A DNA stretch of 64,000 bases from NCBI GenBank assembly GCA_031472005.1, contig PZJY01000002.1, positions 3,534,001 through 3,598,000 on the forward strand, in the 5' to 3' direction. Under the pieces are notes generated by a model. It searched no databases and was not told the DNA's origin. It saw only the letters and a program-made list of their open reading frames with translations. The position numbers and the translations under genes were made by a program. This DNA comes from Tetracladium setigerum. Lineage: Eukaryota > Ascomycota > Leotiomycetes > Helotiales. Below, in pieces: positions 12,331 through 25,176 of this stretch (the first letter of the stretch is position 1; each line of letters opens with the position of its first letter).

Positions 12331-14430
12331 TCACATGCCCTTAGGATCAGAAACGTCCAGGTTCAAGTACGCCTTTTGCAACGCTTTCTTCGCTCGGCCA
12401 TCTTGCTCCAATACAGCAACCCAATCGCGTAATTGCACTTTGCTACCCTTTGGCTGATCTTCTCTCCATTGCCCAAGTCGTCGAGCTGCGTCCTGGGTTA
12501 ACCGTTCTGGAGCAGGAGGTTGAACTGGCCCCCAGGAACAGCAGGAAGTCCACTGGTTGTCAGACGGCCTGGAGTACTTGCACCACTACCTGGGGCAGTT
12601 CCTCCACCTGTCATCCAGCTGTACTTCTTCTTTTTGCCGAAAAGGCTACTTCCACCGCCAAGGAACTGTGCAGTGGTAACATTCGCGGCCGCGTGGGTTG
12701 CAGCGTCCGTAGCCTTCGATTCTTGTTTCTTTTTTAGCTCCTTTTTCGTTGGTGCCTTTTCCAAATTCTCAGCAGCAACAGCACCAGGTGTGCCCGGAGC
12801 TACCGAGCCTTGCCGAGGGACAGACTCTCCGGCAGCGCGAGCCTGTCGTTTCTTCAACCGGGCTTCCTCAAAGTCACGCTCTTTCGTTGCAGCCGTTCGA
12901 AGAGCAGTCACAACCTCATTAGGAATCTGGACTTTGCCAGCGGTTTTCTTACCATCCACGAGGGGTGAAGGGGTGACGGTGGTTGAGGAGAACGATCCTG
13001 GAATATGTTAGTATAACTCCTCAAAAACAATCCTTTGATTGGACCGTACGTTTGAGTGGAACCGAGGGACTGATTGCACTTTCCCACCCAGCTCGCACTG
13101 GTCCATCTTCCACGGCATTCGAGGTCGAACCACCAGCCTCAACCGCTACGTCTGCCCACTCTTCCGGAATGATACCATGAGATCCAGTCTGACGTCCACG
13201 AGATAGCTTAATCGAGTCCTCAAGTAGTTCTCGCAGGCGGTGCTTGAGAGAAATGGATAAAAGTGCTGCTTGATCGAGGACTTGCGTGTCTATTGGGATG
13301 AAGGTGCCATTGACTACCACCATGCTTGCGTCAGGACCATTTATAGTTCGATGCTTAACATCCCGAGCAAATGTATCTGGCGTCTTGAACTCTCCCATGT
13401 TTTTGTTATGATCCCACTTCAGGCCTAACCCATGCTTCAGAGCCACATCGGCCAGCTTCTTGTGCATTACCCCACCATTTACAAACTGCTCCCGAAGCTC
13501 TCTATTTCTAGAAACTGCAAGATCATGAGCAGAAGCTTCCCAGGCTTTGTCTACCATCTTCTTAAGATACTCCTCTTGCGTCTTGGTATCAGCTACCTCT
13601 GCAGTTGTATTTGCAGCTCCGGCTCCGTAGAAAGATGCTTCATCACCAGGGGGGAATTGGGTGAAGCTATGGCCAGCAGAGATCGTGCCCGAATGAGAAC
13701 CAGATTGCTGCGAATTGAAGGAGGTGTTTTGTATTTGGAACATATATTGCTCCTCTTCTTGTAAATTTACCCCAGTTCCGCCCAGAACATCCATTGGATC
13801 AACCTCGTCCCTCAACTTATCGGCAGGCTTTAATGGAGGGCCCATCACGCCTGATTGCTGTGGAAGCATCGCATAGTTATTGTAGTTGCCTTGTGGAGGT
13901 GGTTGGTTGTGGTTTTGCTGGCTGTGATTGGGATGGCCCAGAGGGCTCGGAAACGACGAGTTTTGGAAGCTCTGCGGTTGTCGTTGGGAGATGGGGATAT
14001 TCATGGTTGGAGTGTTCCCATTGCCGTAAGGTGTCGAGTAGGAAGGGGTCGGTGAAGGTGCCAAAGGTTGAGCGTAAACGCCCGGTGGAAGTTGTACATT
14101 TGAAAAATGAGGAGAGGCATGCGCTGATCCGTTCGGACTCATTCCGTAAGGAGATGGGGAGTAAGGTGTAGAGGCTTGTTGCGGGTGAAGCTGGGGGTGG
14201 GCGCCTGGGTTCGAGTTTGGATTTATAGTCGGGTTGGGAGAGAGCTTCTGTCGCTTGCTTGGGGGTTGTGTAAACTGCTGTGGATGCGCTGTTGGATGTG
14301 ACGGCGGCAGCGATGGCGAAACAATGGGACTTGGAGAGTGTATGTTTTGCGGTTGAGGAGGAGAGTAGGGCCGTGGAGGATGAGCGGCATAGTGCTGCTG
14401 TTGCTGGGGAGGAGGCTGTGGTTGAGCCAT
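12331..14430 (-). CDS. TAF4: TFIID subunit TAF4
   Basis: Subunit of general transcription factor TFIID, pairing with TAF12 through a histone-like fold. I read exons 14430-13050, 12997-12590 and 12524-12331, 660 residues. Residues 1 to ~230 are a Gln/Pro/Ser/Asn-rich activator-binding region. The TAF4 domain follows, including LSISLKHRLRELLEDSIKL. The C-terminal block has FGKKKKYSWMTGG and RLGQWRED with QLRDWVAVLEQDG, characteristic of fungal TAF4. The third exon is needed to reach that last block: the second-exon frame runs into a stop at 12498 unless a 65-nt intron (12589-12525, GTAG...CCAG, CTGAC branch) is removed. Its donor choice is inferred. It is divergent from YSH1 across 534 bp. Confidence 0.92.
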
Positions 14431-14964
14431 CTTGCCGTTGCTTCTTAGTTGTTTCCTTTGTGAAGTCTCCACCAGATCAAGGAGGCGCAAAGCCCGACCT
14501 TTCTCAACGCGCCCTTTCCATGCGCAGATCAACGACGTATTAGAGTTTCCCAGTAGAGCCTTTGTTTATCTGCTAGTAGTTGCGCGACTTCGAGGGATGC
14601 CGGGAGTTGATGTTGGGCGTGTCAAGATGTGACGGCAAAGAAAGACGAGTCTCCCTTCGAAAGAGCATTCGCGAATGCTTGGCACGAGGCCAAAAGGCTG
14701 CAGCTTACCTAAGCTGGGCGACCTTCACTTTCGACTTCATCCCTTCCTATTCAACTTGATGTTTTGATGTTGACTTTACCTACGTAACTACAGTATGGTC
14801 GTACTCATCAGCACGCGCAATCAAGCTCACTAATACTAACAATCTTTTGGCCAGCGACAAGGACCTTTAGAGCATTGCCAATTGATACAACAATCTGCAA
14901 GGCAGCCCTTGGACACAACCACAAACATTCTATGGGAACTGTTTTTTAAGAGCGCAGTAGAAGC
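14431..14964. promoter_or_regulatory. Shared TAF4/YSH1 divergent promoter region
   Basis: This 534-bp gap separates two divergent housekeeping genes of transcription and mRNA 3'-end formation. It presumably carries both promoters and 5' UTRs. No TATA box or repeat is evident. Confidence 0.5.
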
Positions 14965-17872
14965 ATGGCGACAAAGCGCAAAGCCGCAGCGATGGCTGCC
15001 GTCGATGAAGAGCCAGTAGATCCGGCTGATGAGTTAATGTTTTTAAACCTGGGAGGTGGTTGCGAAGTTGGCAGATCATGTCACATCATACAGTACAAGG
15101 GCAAGACGGTCATGGTGAGTACCTAGTCCATTATCTCTGCCAACCAAGAGAAGAAGCTTTCCACTGACAATCAACTTTTATAGCTTGACGCTGGCCAGCA
15201 TGCTGGGTACGAAGGTCTTGCCTCACTCCCCTTCTACGACGATTTCGACTTGAGTACCGTTGATGTACTTCTCATAAGCCAGTAAGCGATCCACATTTTG
15301 TTTATCCCCAATCGATTCATCAGGAGGAAGGGAATATGGCATCGTTTTATCACCTGTTGAGAATAACAAATACATCATCATGGATGTAGAGTACTCTTTA
15401 TACCCTCCCGAGATCAGTCATGTATACAGAACCAATGCAAAACCCATTTACCTACACGGCTACAAGTCTTGATTCTGTGAAGATCTCCCTCAGCGTGTTT
15501 TACATGATCCCAATCCCCCATTTCCATGCCAGCACAAAATCTGATTTTCCAGTACGGCGTATGCTAATCATCCTTAGTTTCCATATCGATCATGCCGCTT
15601 CCCTTCCATACGTGTTAGCAAAGACCAATTTCAAAGGACGCGTCTTCATGACTCATCCGACAAAGGCAATATACAAATGGCTCATCCAAGACAGTGTTCG
15701 AGTTGGGGGAGCTTCTTCATCTTCACAACCGGTCTATACCGAGGCAGACCACTTGTCAACGTTTCCCATGATCGAGGCAATCGATTACCACACCACACAC
15801 ACCATATCTTCCATTCGAATCACGCCCTATCCAGCTGGCCATGTTCTCGGAGCTGCTATGTTCCTCATCGAAATTGCCGGGCTCAAAATCTTCTTCACTG
15901 GGGACTACTCGAGAGAAGATGATCGACATCTGGTTTCTGCAGAAGTACCGAAAGGCGTCAAAATTGATGTGCTGATTACCGAATCTACCTATGGTATCGC
16001 TTCACATATCCCAAGACTAGAGCGTGAGACAGCACTCATGAAATCTATCACTGGTATTCTCAACCGTGGCGGTCGAGTGTTGATGCCTGTTTTCGCACTC
16101 GGCAGAGCGCAAGAATTGCTTTTGATTCTTGACGAGTATTGGGGTCGGCACCCGGAATACCAAAAGATACCCATCTACTACGCCAGTAATCTCGCTCGGA
16201 AGTGTATGTTAGTCTACCAGACCTACGTCGGAGCAATGAATGACAACATCAAGAGACTTTTCCGAGAGCGAATGGCAGAGGCAGAAGAATCCCACAATTC
16301 TGGTGGGAAAGGCGGCCCTTGGGATTTTAAATACATTCGATCATTGAAAAATCTAGATCGTTTTGATGATGTCGGCGGATGTGTCATGCTAGCAAGTCCT
16401 GGTATGCTTCAGAATGGTGTCAGCAGAGAGCTACTTGAGCGCTGGGCACCAAGTGATAAGAACGGTGTTGTGATCACGGGTTATAGTGTTGAAGGCACAA
16501 TGGCAAAGCAAATCATGCACGAGCCAGAACAGATTCAAGCCATTATGTCGAGAAGTAATGGTGGTGCGAGACGAGGACCTGGTGGAGCGGAAGCCGAAAA
16601 AGTCATGATACCAAGACGTTGTAGTATCCAGGAGTATTCTTTCGCTGCTCATGTGGACGGGGTTGAGAATCGTGAATTCATCGAAGAAGTTGGTGCACCA
16701 GTTGTGGTAAGTTCTCCTTCCTCCCCTCCTCTTTCCTATTGAAACCTACAAGGATATATATTAATGTAAACCATAGATTCTCGTCCATGGCGAACAACAC
16801 AACATGATGCGTCTCAAATCCAAACTCCTCTCACTCAACGCCGACAAGACCAACAAAGTCAAAATTTACAGCCCCCGCAATTGTGAAGAAGTACGCATCC
16901 CCTTTCGCGCTGACAAAACCGCCAAAGTGGTTGGGAAACTGGCCACTCTGCCACCTCCCGAGAACGATTCGCAATCTCATCTCATTACCGGCGTGTTGGT
17001 GCAGAACGATTTCAAGATGTCGTTGATGGCACCCGAGGATTTACGCGAATATGCGGGACTAACAACTACAACTATTACGTGTAAGCAGAGAATGACGCTA
17101 AGTGCCGCTGGGGTGGAATTAATTCGCTGGGGCTTGGAAGGGACTTTTGGACATATCGAGGTGCTGAATGAAAGTAAATCGGCGAACGGAGACACGCATA
17201 TGAACGGTTCATCCGAAGAAGCAGACGAGGAAATTTCCAGCGCCTCAACTGCTTACTTGGTCATGGGCTGTGTGATTGTCCGCCACCGAAACAATGGGGA
17301 GGTAGAGCTCGAGTGGGAGGGTAACATGCTAAATGACGGCATTGCAGATGCCATCATGGCTGTTCTCTTTTCAGTTGAAAGCAGTCCAGCTGCTGTGAAA
17401 CGTATGTAAATCCTTTCTCTCTATAAAAGCCAATCTGAACTGACATTTGACTCCAGAATCATCAAGCAAACACACCCACACCCACTCCCTCCCAACCCGC
17501 AACCTTCACGCCAATCTCTCACCTACCGAACGTCTCGAGCGCCTCTTCATGTTCCTTGAGGCACAATTCGGCGCCGACAACATCTCTCCCATCTCCATTC
17601 CTCGCCTCCCATCACAGACCCAACAAGCCCAGCTTCCTGAATCAGAAGATTCAACCACCGACGAACTCACAGAACTCCAAAATTTCGAAATTGCACGGTT
17701 ACATAAACTTGGTATTCCAGTGCCTGGGGTGGAGATTAAAGTGGATAAGAGTGTTGCGAAGGTGTGGCTGGAGGATTTGGAGGTCGAGTGTGCGAATAGG
17801 GTGTTAGAAGATAGGGTGAGGAGGGTGGTGGAGAGGGCTGTGGAGGTTACTGCTCCGCTATTTGAGACTTGA
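14965..17872 (+). CDS. YSH1: CPSF73/Ysh1 pre-mRNA 3'-end endonuclease
   Basis: Zinc-dependent endonuclease subunit of the cleavage and polyadenylation factor. Exons 14965-15114, 15184-15281, 15578-16706, 16777-17401 and 17457-17872 give 805 residues. The metallo-beta-lactamase core includes LDAGQHAGYEG and the signature HFHIDH, split across intron 2 (SH/FHIDH) and directly followed by AASLPY, plus GDYSREDDRHL and the beta-CASP motifs TESTYG, VFALGRAQELL and HGEQHNMMRLK. The C-terminal CPSF73-100_C domain covers the last ~230 residues. Intron 2 is 296 nt, four to five times the other introns here, yet its removal joins the signature precisely. All other introns are 55-70 nt. No defect seen. 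Confidence 0.96.
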
Positions 17873-18384
17873 GGTATTGGGTGCAATTTGGTCCTGGAGT
17901 TGGTTTTGGCGATGTAATAGATAGTCAAGGATGAGGATGAAACTAGGAGGGCGGCGCTCTTTTCCTGCAATAAAAGTAGTTAGCTAGGAATTATACTACC
18001 AAGATTGATTGGGGACCTGTGCAAGATTTTGGGTTCTATCATTCTGATGCGTCTCTTGTGTAATTCGGATATGTCTTTTTCTCGTTCGCAATAGAAAGGT
18101 ATCAACAGTCATCCACATTGTTCGGAATCCTCATGTAGATGCACTTTGTATATCGCATAGCTTAGAAAGAACGATGAGGGAAAGATACATAAATTATACC
18201 AATTCCTGCGCTACCAGAAGAAAATCATAACGCACAAAGATTCATGTTGAAGGTCATGTCCATTTATTCATCTCGAAAAGAGCAACTGCTTGCTACCCAG
18301 GTAACTTTTGTTATAAAACACCGTCCAGTAATTCCCAATCGCAAAGATATCCACCTCTCGAAGAGAAGTAAGAGCACACTCTCC
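17873..18384. other. Intergenic, convergent 3' flanks
   Basis: Lies between the convergent ends of YSH1 and the small secreted-protein gene. No coding signal; AT-rich 3' untranslated sequence is likely. Confidence 0.6.
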
Positions 18385-19090
18385 TTATTCATGGATACCA
18401 ATCAGAACCGCAATGCCCCAAAAGCCACCATTCGCATTCTTGAATGGATTGCGTGCCGCTGGAGCAGCTGCCGCAGATGAGGAAGCTGCCACAACTAGGC
18501 TAGTACATGGAGTGAGAATCTTCTGCTCTCCCCAAAAGCATAGACCAGTAGCAGTGGTAAGGATAGGTTTGCCGGTTATGGACGAATGAACTTCAGACAG
18601 GGTCATAGTGATGGTGTGGGTCTTTGTGATAGATCGGATTTCGGTTATGGTCGTGGTACTGACGTTTGCCGACTGTTTTATCTGTTTAGTAGAGGTCATA
18701 AAGCGGGTAGAAGAATTGTACTTACGTTGATAATGCCACCGCTGTGGTTGTGGGTGAATTGCAGAGTGCTGACCTTTGGGACACAAGGTTGTGGATTGAG
18801 ACCGACAGGATGGATGAGATTACCAATGCAGACCTCTCTAGAGGCAGTAGTCACAACGAGTTTAGCAGTGGCAGAGATGAGGGACATTGGTACCGCAGAG
18901 GCACTGGCAGTAGCGAGCACTCGAGCAGAGACGCTGGCGGTGGTGGAGGAGGAAGCGGCTGGAATAACACCATCGGAAGCTGCGCTTGTTAGTCAAGAGC
19001 TTGAATTAGGACAGGATAACACATACCAGTGGCAAGAGCCACAAAGGCGCAAATGAAAAGCAGAACCCGATGAATCGCAAAGGCAAACAT
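18385..19090 (-). CDS. Predicted small secreted / GPI-like protein
   Basis: I read exons 19090-19027, 18979-18726 and 18672-18385 with GT-AG introns (47 and 53 nt), giving 201 residues. The N-terminus MFAFAIHRVLLFICAFVALA is a clear signal peptide. The mature part is Ser/Thr/Ala-rich with few cysteines (EVCIGNLIHPV, QPCVPKV, LCFWGEQ, TPCTSLV). The C-terminus has a small-residue stretch (SSSAAAAPAA) and then a weakly hydrophobic end (GGFWGIAVLIGIHE) that could be a GPI signal, though it is short and ends in charged residues. No family recognised. Frame continuity over three exons supports a real gene. A cell-wall or secreted role is inferred. Confidence 0.7.
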
Positions 19091-21213
19091 CTTGAGTGTT
19101 TGGGTTGCTGGCTTCTGGTGTTTGATTTGAGTCAGCTTTTCGCGCTGTGATGATGTGGAAAGACGGAGAGACTATCCGCCATGCTACTTTTGTTATAGGC
19201 TTGCAATTGAATGGGCAGTGGGCTGTTGAAAGTACCGACGTGTGAAGCGCGCTCAAGAGGAGGGAATTGCCTACTTAGAGATGAAGAAAGTCGCTGACGA
19301 CCGATCTTTGAGATGCGATCTTTGAGATGCGATCTTTGAGAGAAATGGAAACACGTGGCGTACTGTAGTCTGAGGGTTGTCGGATGTAGATGATGGAGGT
19401 TGTGGAGGTTGTGGGGGTTGTGAGGTGGACTTGATGTAAACAAGTCGGCAAAAATATATCCTCTCAAATTCTGGGACCCACCCATGACTGCTCTAGCAAC
19501 CCAAAAAATGTCCAAATATTGTCCATTCCTTGACGATCAATTAAACAACTCTGTTAACGCCTCTTCAAACTATTCCCAGGATTGTCAAATGTCATTGATT
19601 TCCCGCTTAAGGTATCCAACTTGTGGTGTCAGCCTTTTGCGTGCATCCGTGAATGCATTACACAATTGAGTACATGACAAAATCTCGAAAGGAATTCACT
19701 GTTGATTTACAGATCTCTTTGCTTTTAGCAACCCAACTGCCTTCATCTGCAAGAGAATACTGTAAAGAAGGGGGATCGCGCAAACAGCACGTCTCCACTA
19801 AGCGAGCCTAGCGTGTCCTGCGTATCCAGAGAGAAGGAGAAGTCTCCTTGCTTGCAAAATGGGACTCAGTTTCTCGTCTTTTCTTTCTTACCCGCAACGT
19901 ATATGCTCGTTTTCTATTCTTTATCGAAATCTCTCTCAGTCTTGAAGGTATGTCCATTTGCACCAAGGCTACTGGGTGCAAACTGGGAAAGTGCTCCTGC
20001 TGCTCCTCGTCAAAGCGAGTGCTCAAACTTCCTCGCATATGTTTTTGCCTTTCTTTCAAAACTGCCCTTACTGAAGAGGAAACCGGGGTTTAGATTTCAA
20101 CGAATGTTCGTCTTAACCGCAAGGCCAGAAACCAACATCTTTTCACCCTTTCAATTCCCAAGAAAGCAGAATGACTCGATGGAGGTATATTAAAGCAAAC
20201 AAAAATTACAAAAATTACAAGAGATTCCAGAATTTTGCTGACAAGAGAAATAGAGGCACATAATATAGAAGACAAGTTAAGTCAAAAGTTCTCAGAAGTT
20301 CTTCTCCTACCCAGATTTCGAAGGTCAACTTCGTCTAGGCAGAAAACTGTGGTCAGTTTGTGCAATCTCATATTGAGAAGAGGCCTAATTTGAATGGCAA
20401 CGATAACCCCAAAGAGATAACGATTGCCTTTGCGGGCTTCCGCAACACATTAACGGTATTTATGTGTGCATCCGTAGTCTTTGTTTATCGTCTTCCCATC
20501 CTTGGCTAGCTTGTCAACGTAGCTATAGAGCTATGAAAGCCTTCGAGCCAATTGCAAGAGACAATGGCGGCTGGTCCGACAAGTTGCGGTCCCTGGAAAG
20601 AGCTGTTGCTATTCAGTGATGAGGTGGGACTGTGCAATTTCGATTATTATTGGAAAAACCCGGAATATGAGCAGTCATAAAGCGTAGGGAGTGTGCTTGT
20701 AAATTTTGAAATTGGATTGTAGTCCGAAAGGGATGTAGGAAAGTCGTTGAGGGATGTCATCGAGGTCGAAAGGAAGAAGGTTAAACAGACCCCCACACTT
20801 GGCGGAATGTTGTGTCATCCTGTCCATCCGTCCCTCATATTATCAAATTTGTTCAAACTCCATTAATTACGAACATTTCCTATATTATTGTTCGTCTCTG
20901 CCACGGATCGAGATCGTGTCCTCTGACTCGTTCCAATCTGACCAGTTGGAAAAGGTAAGATGGCATGGCCATATCCGTGAAACAACATTCAGCTACTTAG
21001 GTTGGTAGGTACTTTCCGTCAAACCTTCATCTTCTGAAGCCGCACGAGAGCACATACAATCTATAACAACCAACCACCCAAAGAGCAATCACGTTCGGTA
21101 CAAGGGACTTTGGACTCAGGATTCGTTGTTAACTGGTTATTCAAGCATTCAGATGCCTACTTCAAGCGTACCAGAGCTGCTGAATAGTTATCCACATACC
21201 AACGACGTGCCCA
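19091..21213. other. Gene-poor interval
   Basis: More than 2 kb without a supported gene. It holds a 14-bp tandem repeat at 19298-19343 (separate entry) and GGTTGTG-rich sequence near 19388-19430. Frames such as 19813-20193 carry no recognisable motif. Confidence 0.5.
19298..19343. repeat. 14-bp tandem repeat, about three copies
   Basis: The unit GATCTTTGAGATGC is repeated about three times, the last copy ending GATCTTTGAGAGAA. It lies about 210-250 nt upstream of the small secreted-protein ATG, within its probable promoter or 5' UTR. Confidence 0.8.
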
Positions 21214-22823
21214 ATGTCTGCCACGATTTCCACCACTGACACAGCGCAAGGCGCGAAGGTGTCGCCTTCAATACACATCGACAATGAGGAATACCCAATC
21301 ATAGAAGTACGAGCGACTGGCGACATACTGCTAGATGTGGCCTTCGAGAATACCAACTCCTGCAACAAATCCATTCCTGCAGACACCATACGACTACTGC
21401 GTGCCTCGAAGTCGCCAATACCTTCTGCGCGAGTCTTTTACAGAGTCCGCTTGGAAACACTGAAGAAGCAGTCTCGATATTTCTCCCATCTATTCGGACC
21501 AAACTTCGCAGAGGGGGCCGCCATTACAGAAACGTTTGGGAGGCTTACGAAGCTGGGACTGAATCCGACAGAGGTGGCGGCGGACGAGCTCCCCCGCGTT
21601 AGAATCGTGGATGAAGATGGTGCTACAAAGACTCTCGGAAGGGAGTCTGTGTTTAGAGATATGCTCAGCATAATACACGGTGCCGTAGGTCTTCTCTGTA
21701 AATTAATGCTACAACTAAAAGCAATACTAATTATTTCGTAGGAACATTCTACGAAGCCAATCACAACCAACACTCTAGCAGTCTTGACAGTCATGGCGGA
21801 TCGCTACAACACACTTCCTTCGGTTACTCGATATGTGCAAAAGACTTTTGCGAGTTTTAAATACCCAGCTACGGTTGATAAAAATGCGGAGGAGATACTG
21901 CGCCAGAAGATTCTCATTTTCTACCATACCCAACAGATGATGCGTTTCGCTGCGGCCACTAAAGAGTTGATATCAAGAGGATCAGTGAGATGGACAGGTA
22001 TTGAGGATAATAACCCTCTCTACCAGACTACTTGGTGGGATTTACCGCATGGTCTTGAAGGTAATTCAACCCATCCCATCGACGACACAGTATCTAACAA
22101 CACCCCGCAGCCGAACTCGCCCACAGGAGGGCACTCCTTCTCCGCACTATTGCCTCCATACAAATGCAATTCCTCGCCCTCTATTCCTCCCGAGACCGTC
22201 AATGTAAGCTCGGCTACGACTCTAGCTCAAGCTGTGACTCCTTCCAACTCGGGGAAATGGTTAAATTCCTATCGAAAAAGAGTCTTTTACATCTCGTTCC
22301 TCTCCAAGCCGTCTCCCCGGAAGACACAGATTACATCTGGCCAGAAGCCTACACCGGAGACGTCGAGGCTCTAATCGGCATACTGCGTCAGTGTCCCAGC
22401 TACCAGATCGATTCTCACCACAAGCACTGCGGCCTACGCAACAAGCTACTACCAGCACTTGACTACATCAAAGGGTGCATCGATTCCGGTCTTGGTATTC
22501 GCCTTCTCACGCTGAAAAGTGGTGATGGGGGTAGCACGCACGAATCTTGGATTCCGAAGGAGACTAAAGAGAAGAAGAGCTTTTGGGTAGGGAATGAAGA
22601 TGTGGGTGAGAGGGAAGGGACGAAGACTTTTGTCTTTTCGAAGGCGAGGAGTGGGGAAAGGTGGGATGCGGATTTGAGTTCCGGGGAGATTATGAAAGCG
22701 AAGGCGTTGTTTACTGCCGATTCTTGGGATTGGCTGTTAGAGAGTGGTGAGGAAGCTGTTGGGTGGAGGAGACCAACGTACGGGCTCGGAATAGCTCCTC
22801 GGAGTACAGAAATGAGACAGTAG
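21214..22823 (+). CDS. BTB/POZ-like domain protein
   Basis: Exons 21214-21684, 21742-22060 and 22111-22823 give a 500-residue protein. GDILLDVAFENT (about residue 35) followed by RVRLETLKKQSRYFSHLFG (about residue 77) resembles the start of fungal BTB/POZ proteins, which mediate dimerisation and sometimes Cullin-3 binding. The remainder (YNTLPSVTRYVQKTF, EILRQKILIFYHTQQMMRFA, the HHKHCGLRNKLLPALDYIK region) is typical of a lineage-specific fungal BTB-associated group of unknown role. No signal peptide or transmembrane helix. Frame runs through all junctions. The BTB assignment rests on motif resemblance by eye; the target is unknown. Confidence 0.8.
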
Positions 22824-23326
22824 ATTTGGTATATACAAATAGAAACATTTCAGACAGCAAGAATCTTCCAAGAGACCTTGAAGTAATATCATCCGCTCGT
22901 GGAAGTAAGTGCTCTTTCACATCCATTATGAACTAGACAAAGGTGGCGAGATACCTGTACATTTCTTATTTTTGTCCGCTTCCGTATTTACTACAACTAT
23001 TTGAGTTCTCGTTTCTCTCAAATGCTTGTAATAGAGAAATTTCATAAAATCTAATGGGAAAAGGCGAACTATCTTCCCCTTTCACGTAAATCACTTTTCT
23101 TCAAGGGTCCTCTTTATTCAAATCGTCGTCTTCCTTGTTTTGTTTTCCGTATCCTCACAGTGTCACTATCGCTTGCTCATTTGATCAACTCGGAGGAGTA
23201 TTAGGATCGCAAGCCGCACCGAAGACGTTGTCTTGCAAGAACCACTGTACAGTACACACATTAGCACACATTCCCCTCTTCCATCTTCACCCAACAACAT
23301 CAAAGAGGAAAAGAAAAGAATACTCA
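22824..23326. other. Intergenic; may hold last exon of secreted protein
   Basis: Contains 3' flanks of two convergent genes. Around 23192-23260, minus strand, a frame reading NVFGAACDPNTPPS then stop could be the final exon of the neighbouring cysteine-rich gene, but I could not fix a unique junction. Confidence 0.4.
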
Positions 23327-23758
23327 CTAGCACAATGTGCTCTTACAATACTCCCCAGTAACCAACCAATTCCCATCCGGATGAGCCCTTTTATTGCACG
23401 TATAAACCGTATCGGGATCACAATCGCCGGTCAACGAGCTGCTGCCACCGCAGAAGGTACCGTCACTGCCGGCTTTGCAATAGCATTTTTTGGTGCGGTC
23501 TTTGCGGCAAAACTTGGAGGGAGTTGGGGAGGGAGTTGTGGTTGTGGTAAGGGTTGTGTTGGGGAAGAAGGTGGTGGTGGAGAAGGAGGAAGAAGGATAT
23601 GTTGTGAAGGTGAGGATGGAGGAGGTGTCTGAGAAGGGAGAGGCGGAGGCCGTTGCGGTCCCGGTGAGGGTTGGAATTGTGTTGGTGATGGTAGTTGTGC
23701 TTGAAATATGTGAAGCGAGAATGCTAATAGCCAGGATACTGGATTGAATGAGCTTCAT
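23327..23758 (-). CDS. Small secreted cysteine-rich protein
   Basis: A 143-residue frame starts MKLIQSSILAISILASHISS, a clear signal peptide. A Ser/Thr-rich linker (residues 20-80) probably bears O-glycans. A compact C-terminal module carries eight cysteines in about 60 residues (FCRKDRTKKCYCKAG, TFCGG, GDCDPDTVYTC, GEYCKSTLC). The architecture resembles secreted effectors or wall proteins, but I recognise no named family. The frame stops just after KSTLC at a TAG that overlaps a perfect GTGAGT donor. A further exon ending NVFGAACDPNTPPS near 23192 is plausible, but the phase does not fit cleanly, so the 3' end is uncertain. Confidence 0.65.
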   Translation of the reverse strand: MKLIQSSILAISILASHISSTTTITNTIPTLTGTATASASPFSDTSSILTFTTYPSSSFSTTTFFPNTTLTTTTTPSPTPSKFCRKDRTKKCYCKAGSDGTFCGGSSSLTGDCDPDTVYTCNKRAHPDGNWLVTGEYCKSTLC

Positions 23759-25138
23759 GGTTACTTCAAAAGCAAAGTGCTTTCGTGTTGAACGTTGTGA
23801 GATTGTCTTTGTTTAGTGAAGTACAAGAGAAGGAAATCGAGGGTCCTGTTTCCTCTTTTATGCTTGACAAAACCGGTACAACCGTTCGCACCTACAGTAT
23901 AGTATACATCATTGATCAAACCGACCAAACAGTGATGTGGTACTAACCAAATTGAAAGCTTTCCGTCCATTTTCGGTAATCTCCACGCAAAAGTAGTAAA
24001 ACGGCGAGAAGCCAATGTCTTACCTGAAGGGCAAAAACGGCTATTGCAGCGAGAACAAAGCAGCACAAACTTTACTCCATCTGTTCATCAGACCACATCG
24101 ATCAAATCACAAAGACGATGCTGTCCCCCTCGCACGAGTTAACTTACTTCGGACTTACACAATTTCGTGCAACCAACAACTTGAATACTAAAAATGGACA
24201 TTTTGGAATGTGGGGGAACTGGTAAATGTCAGGTCTGACATTTTGCCCATCTTTTCATCCTCGAGGCAAAAGTAAATATGGAGAGTGGTAAATAGAATAG
24301 AGTGCGGCAGCCACTCTCGCTTCTCGCTTCTCTTCTCAGCTTTGAGATTCACCACTTTATCCAAATAACACCGTACATGCATGTAACACAACGCAAATCA
24401 ACAAAATGCCTAATTGCTCAATTTGCTCTTTGATATTCCATCCGTTTGATGAGATTGAGTTGTCTTTAACATTGCCTGTTCGGTGTCGAGGAGGAGCTAG
24501 CCGAGGGAGGTGAACGGTATTTCCAAAAACAACCGCAACGCAACCTAGAATTGAAAGGAGTATATCAGATTATCGGGCCGTGTAGGAGGAGCTATCCGCC
24601 GATAAGTAAAGACACCTCGCCTTCTCAACAGCGACAAGAAGACAACTCTTCCCACTTCAACACCTCTCCCGTCTCTGCTGACAAGTGCTTTGTCATATTC
24701 GCTTACCAGCTTTCGCGAACGGAGGTGACGGCACATGAGACGCGCAAAAAATCCAGATACACTTATGCATTGTGGCATACGAATTTCTTCGGTTTGAATG
24801 TGAATTTGAGAAAATGGAGTATGTGGGTTCAATTTTGTGTGTGTTGTGGTGTGTTAATTGTTTGATTGCCGCCAAGATGTCTCAAGCGCGGGTAATCGGT
24901 TGAGTCTGAAAACTTGATGTTACCTGGCGTAATTACCTGGGTAACTGTATGTTTGTTTGAAGGCATATTGATATTGCTGAGTACAGAGCCTAGCTGTACT
25001 GTGTATGCCCTTGAGACTTCGCCGGAGGTTGAAGGAATGAAGAGGAGTGGAACGCGTAACATTTCCTTTCAACAAATAGGTAGATATCTCATATCATTTC
25101 GCATCAAAGATGCACAGAAATAATTTCAACCTGTACTG

Positions 25139-25176
<38 letters not shown>

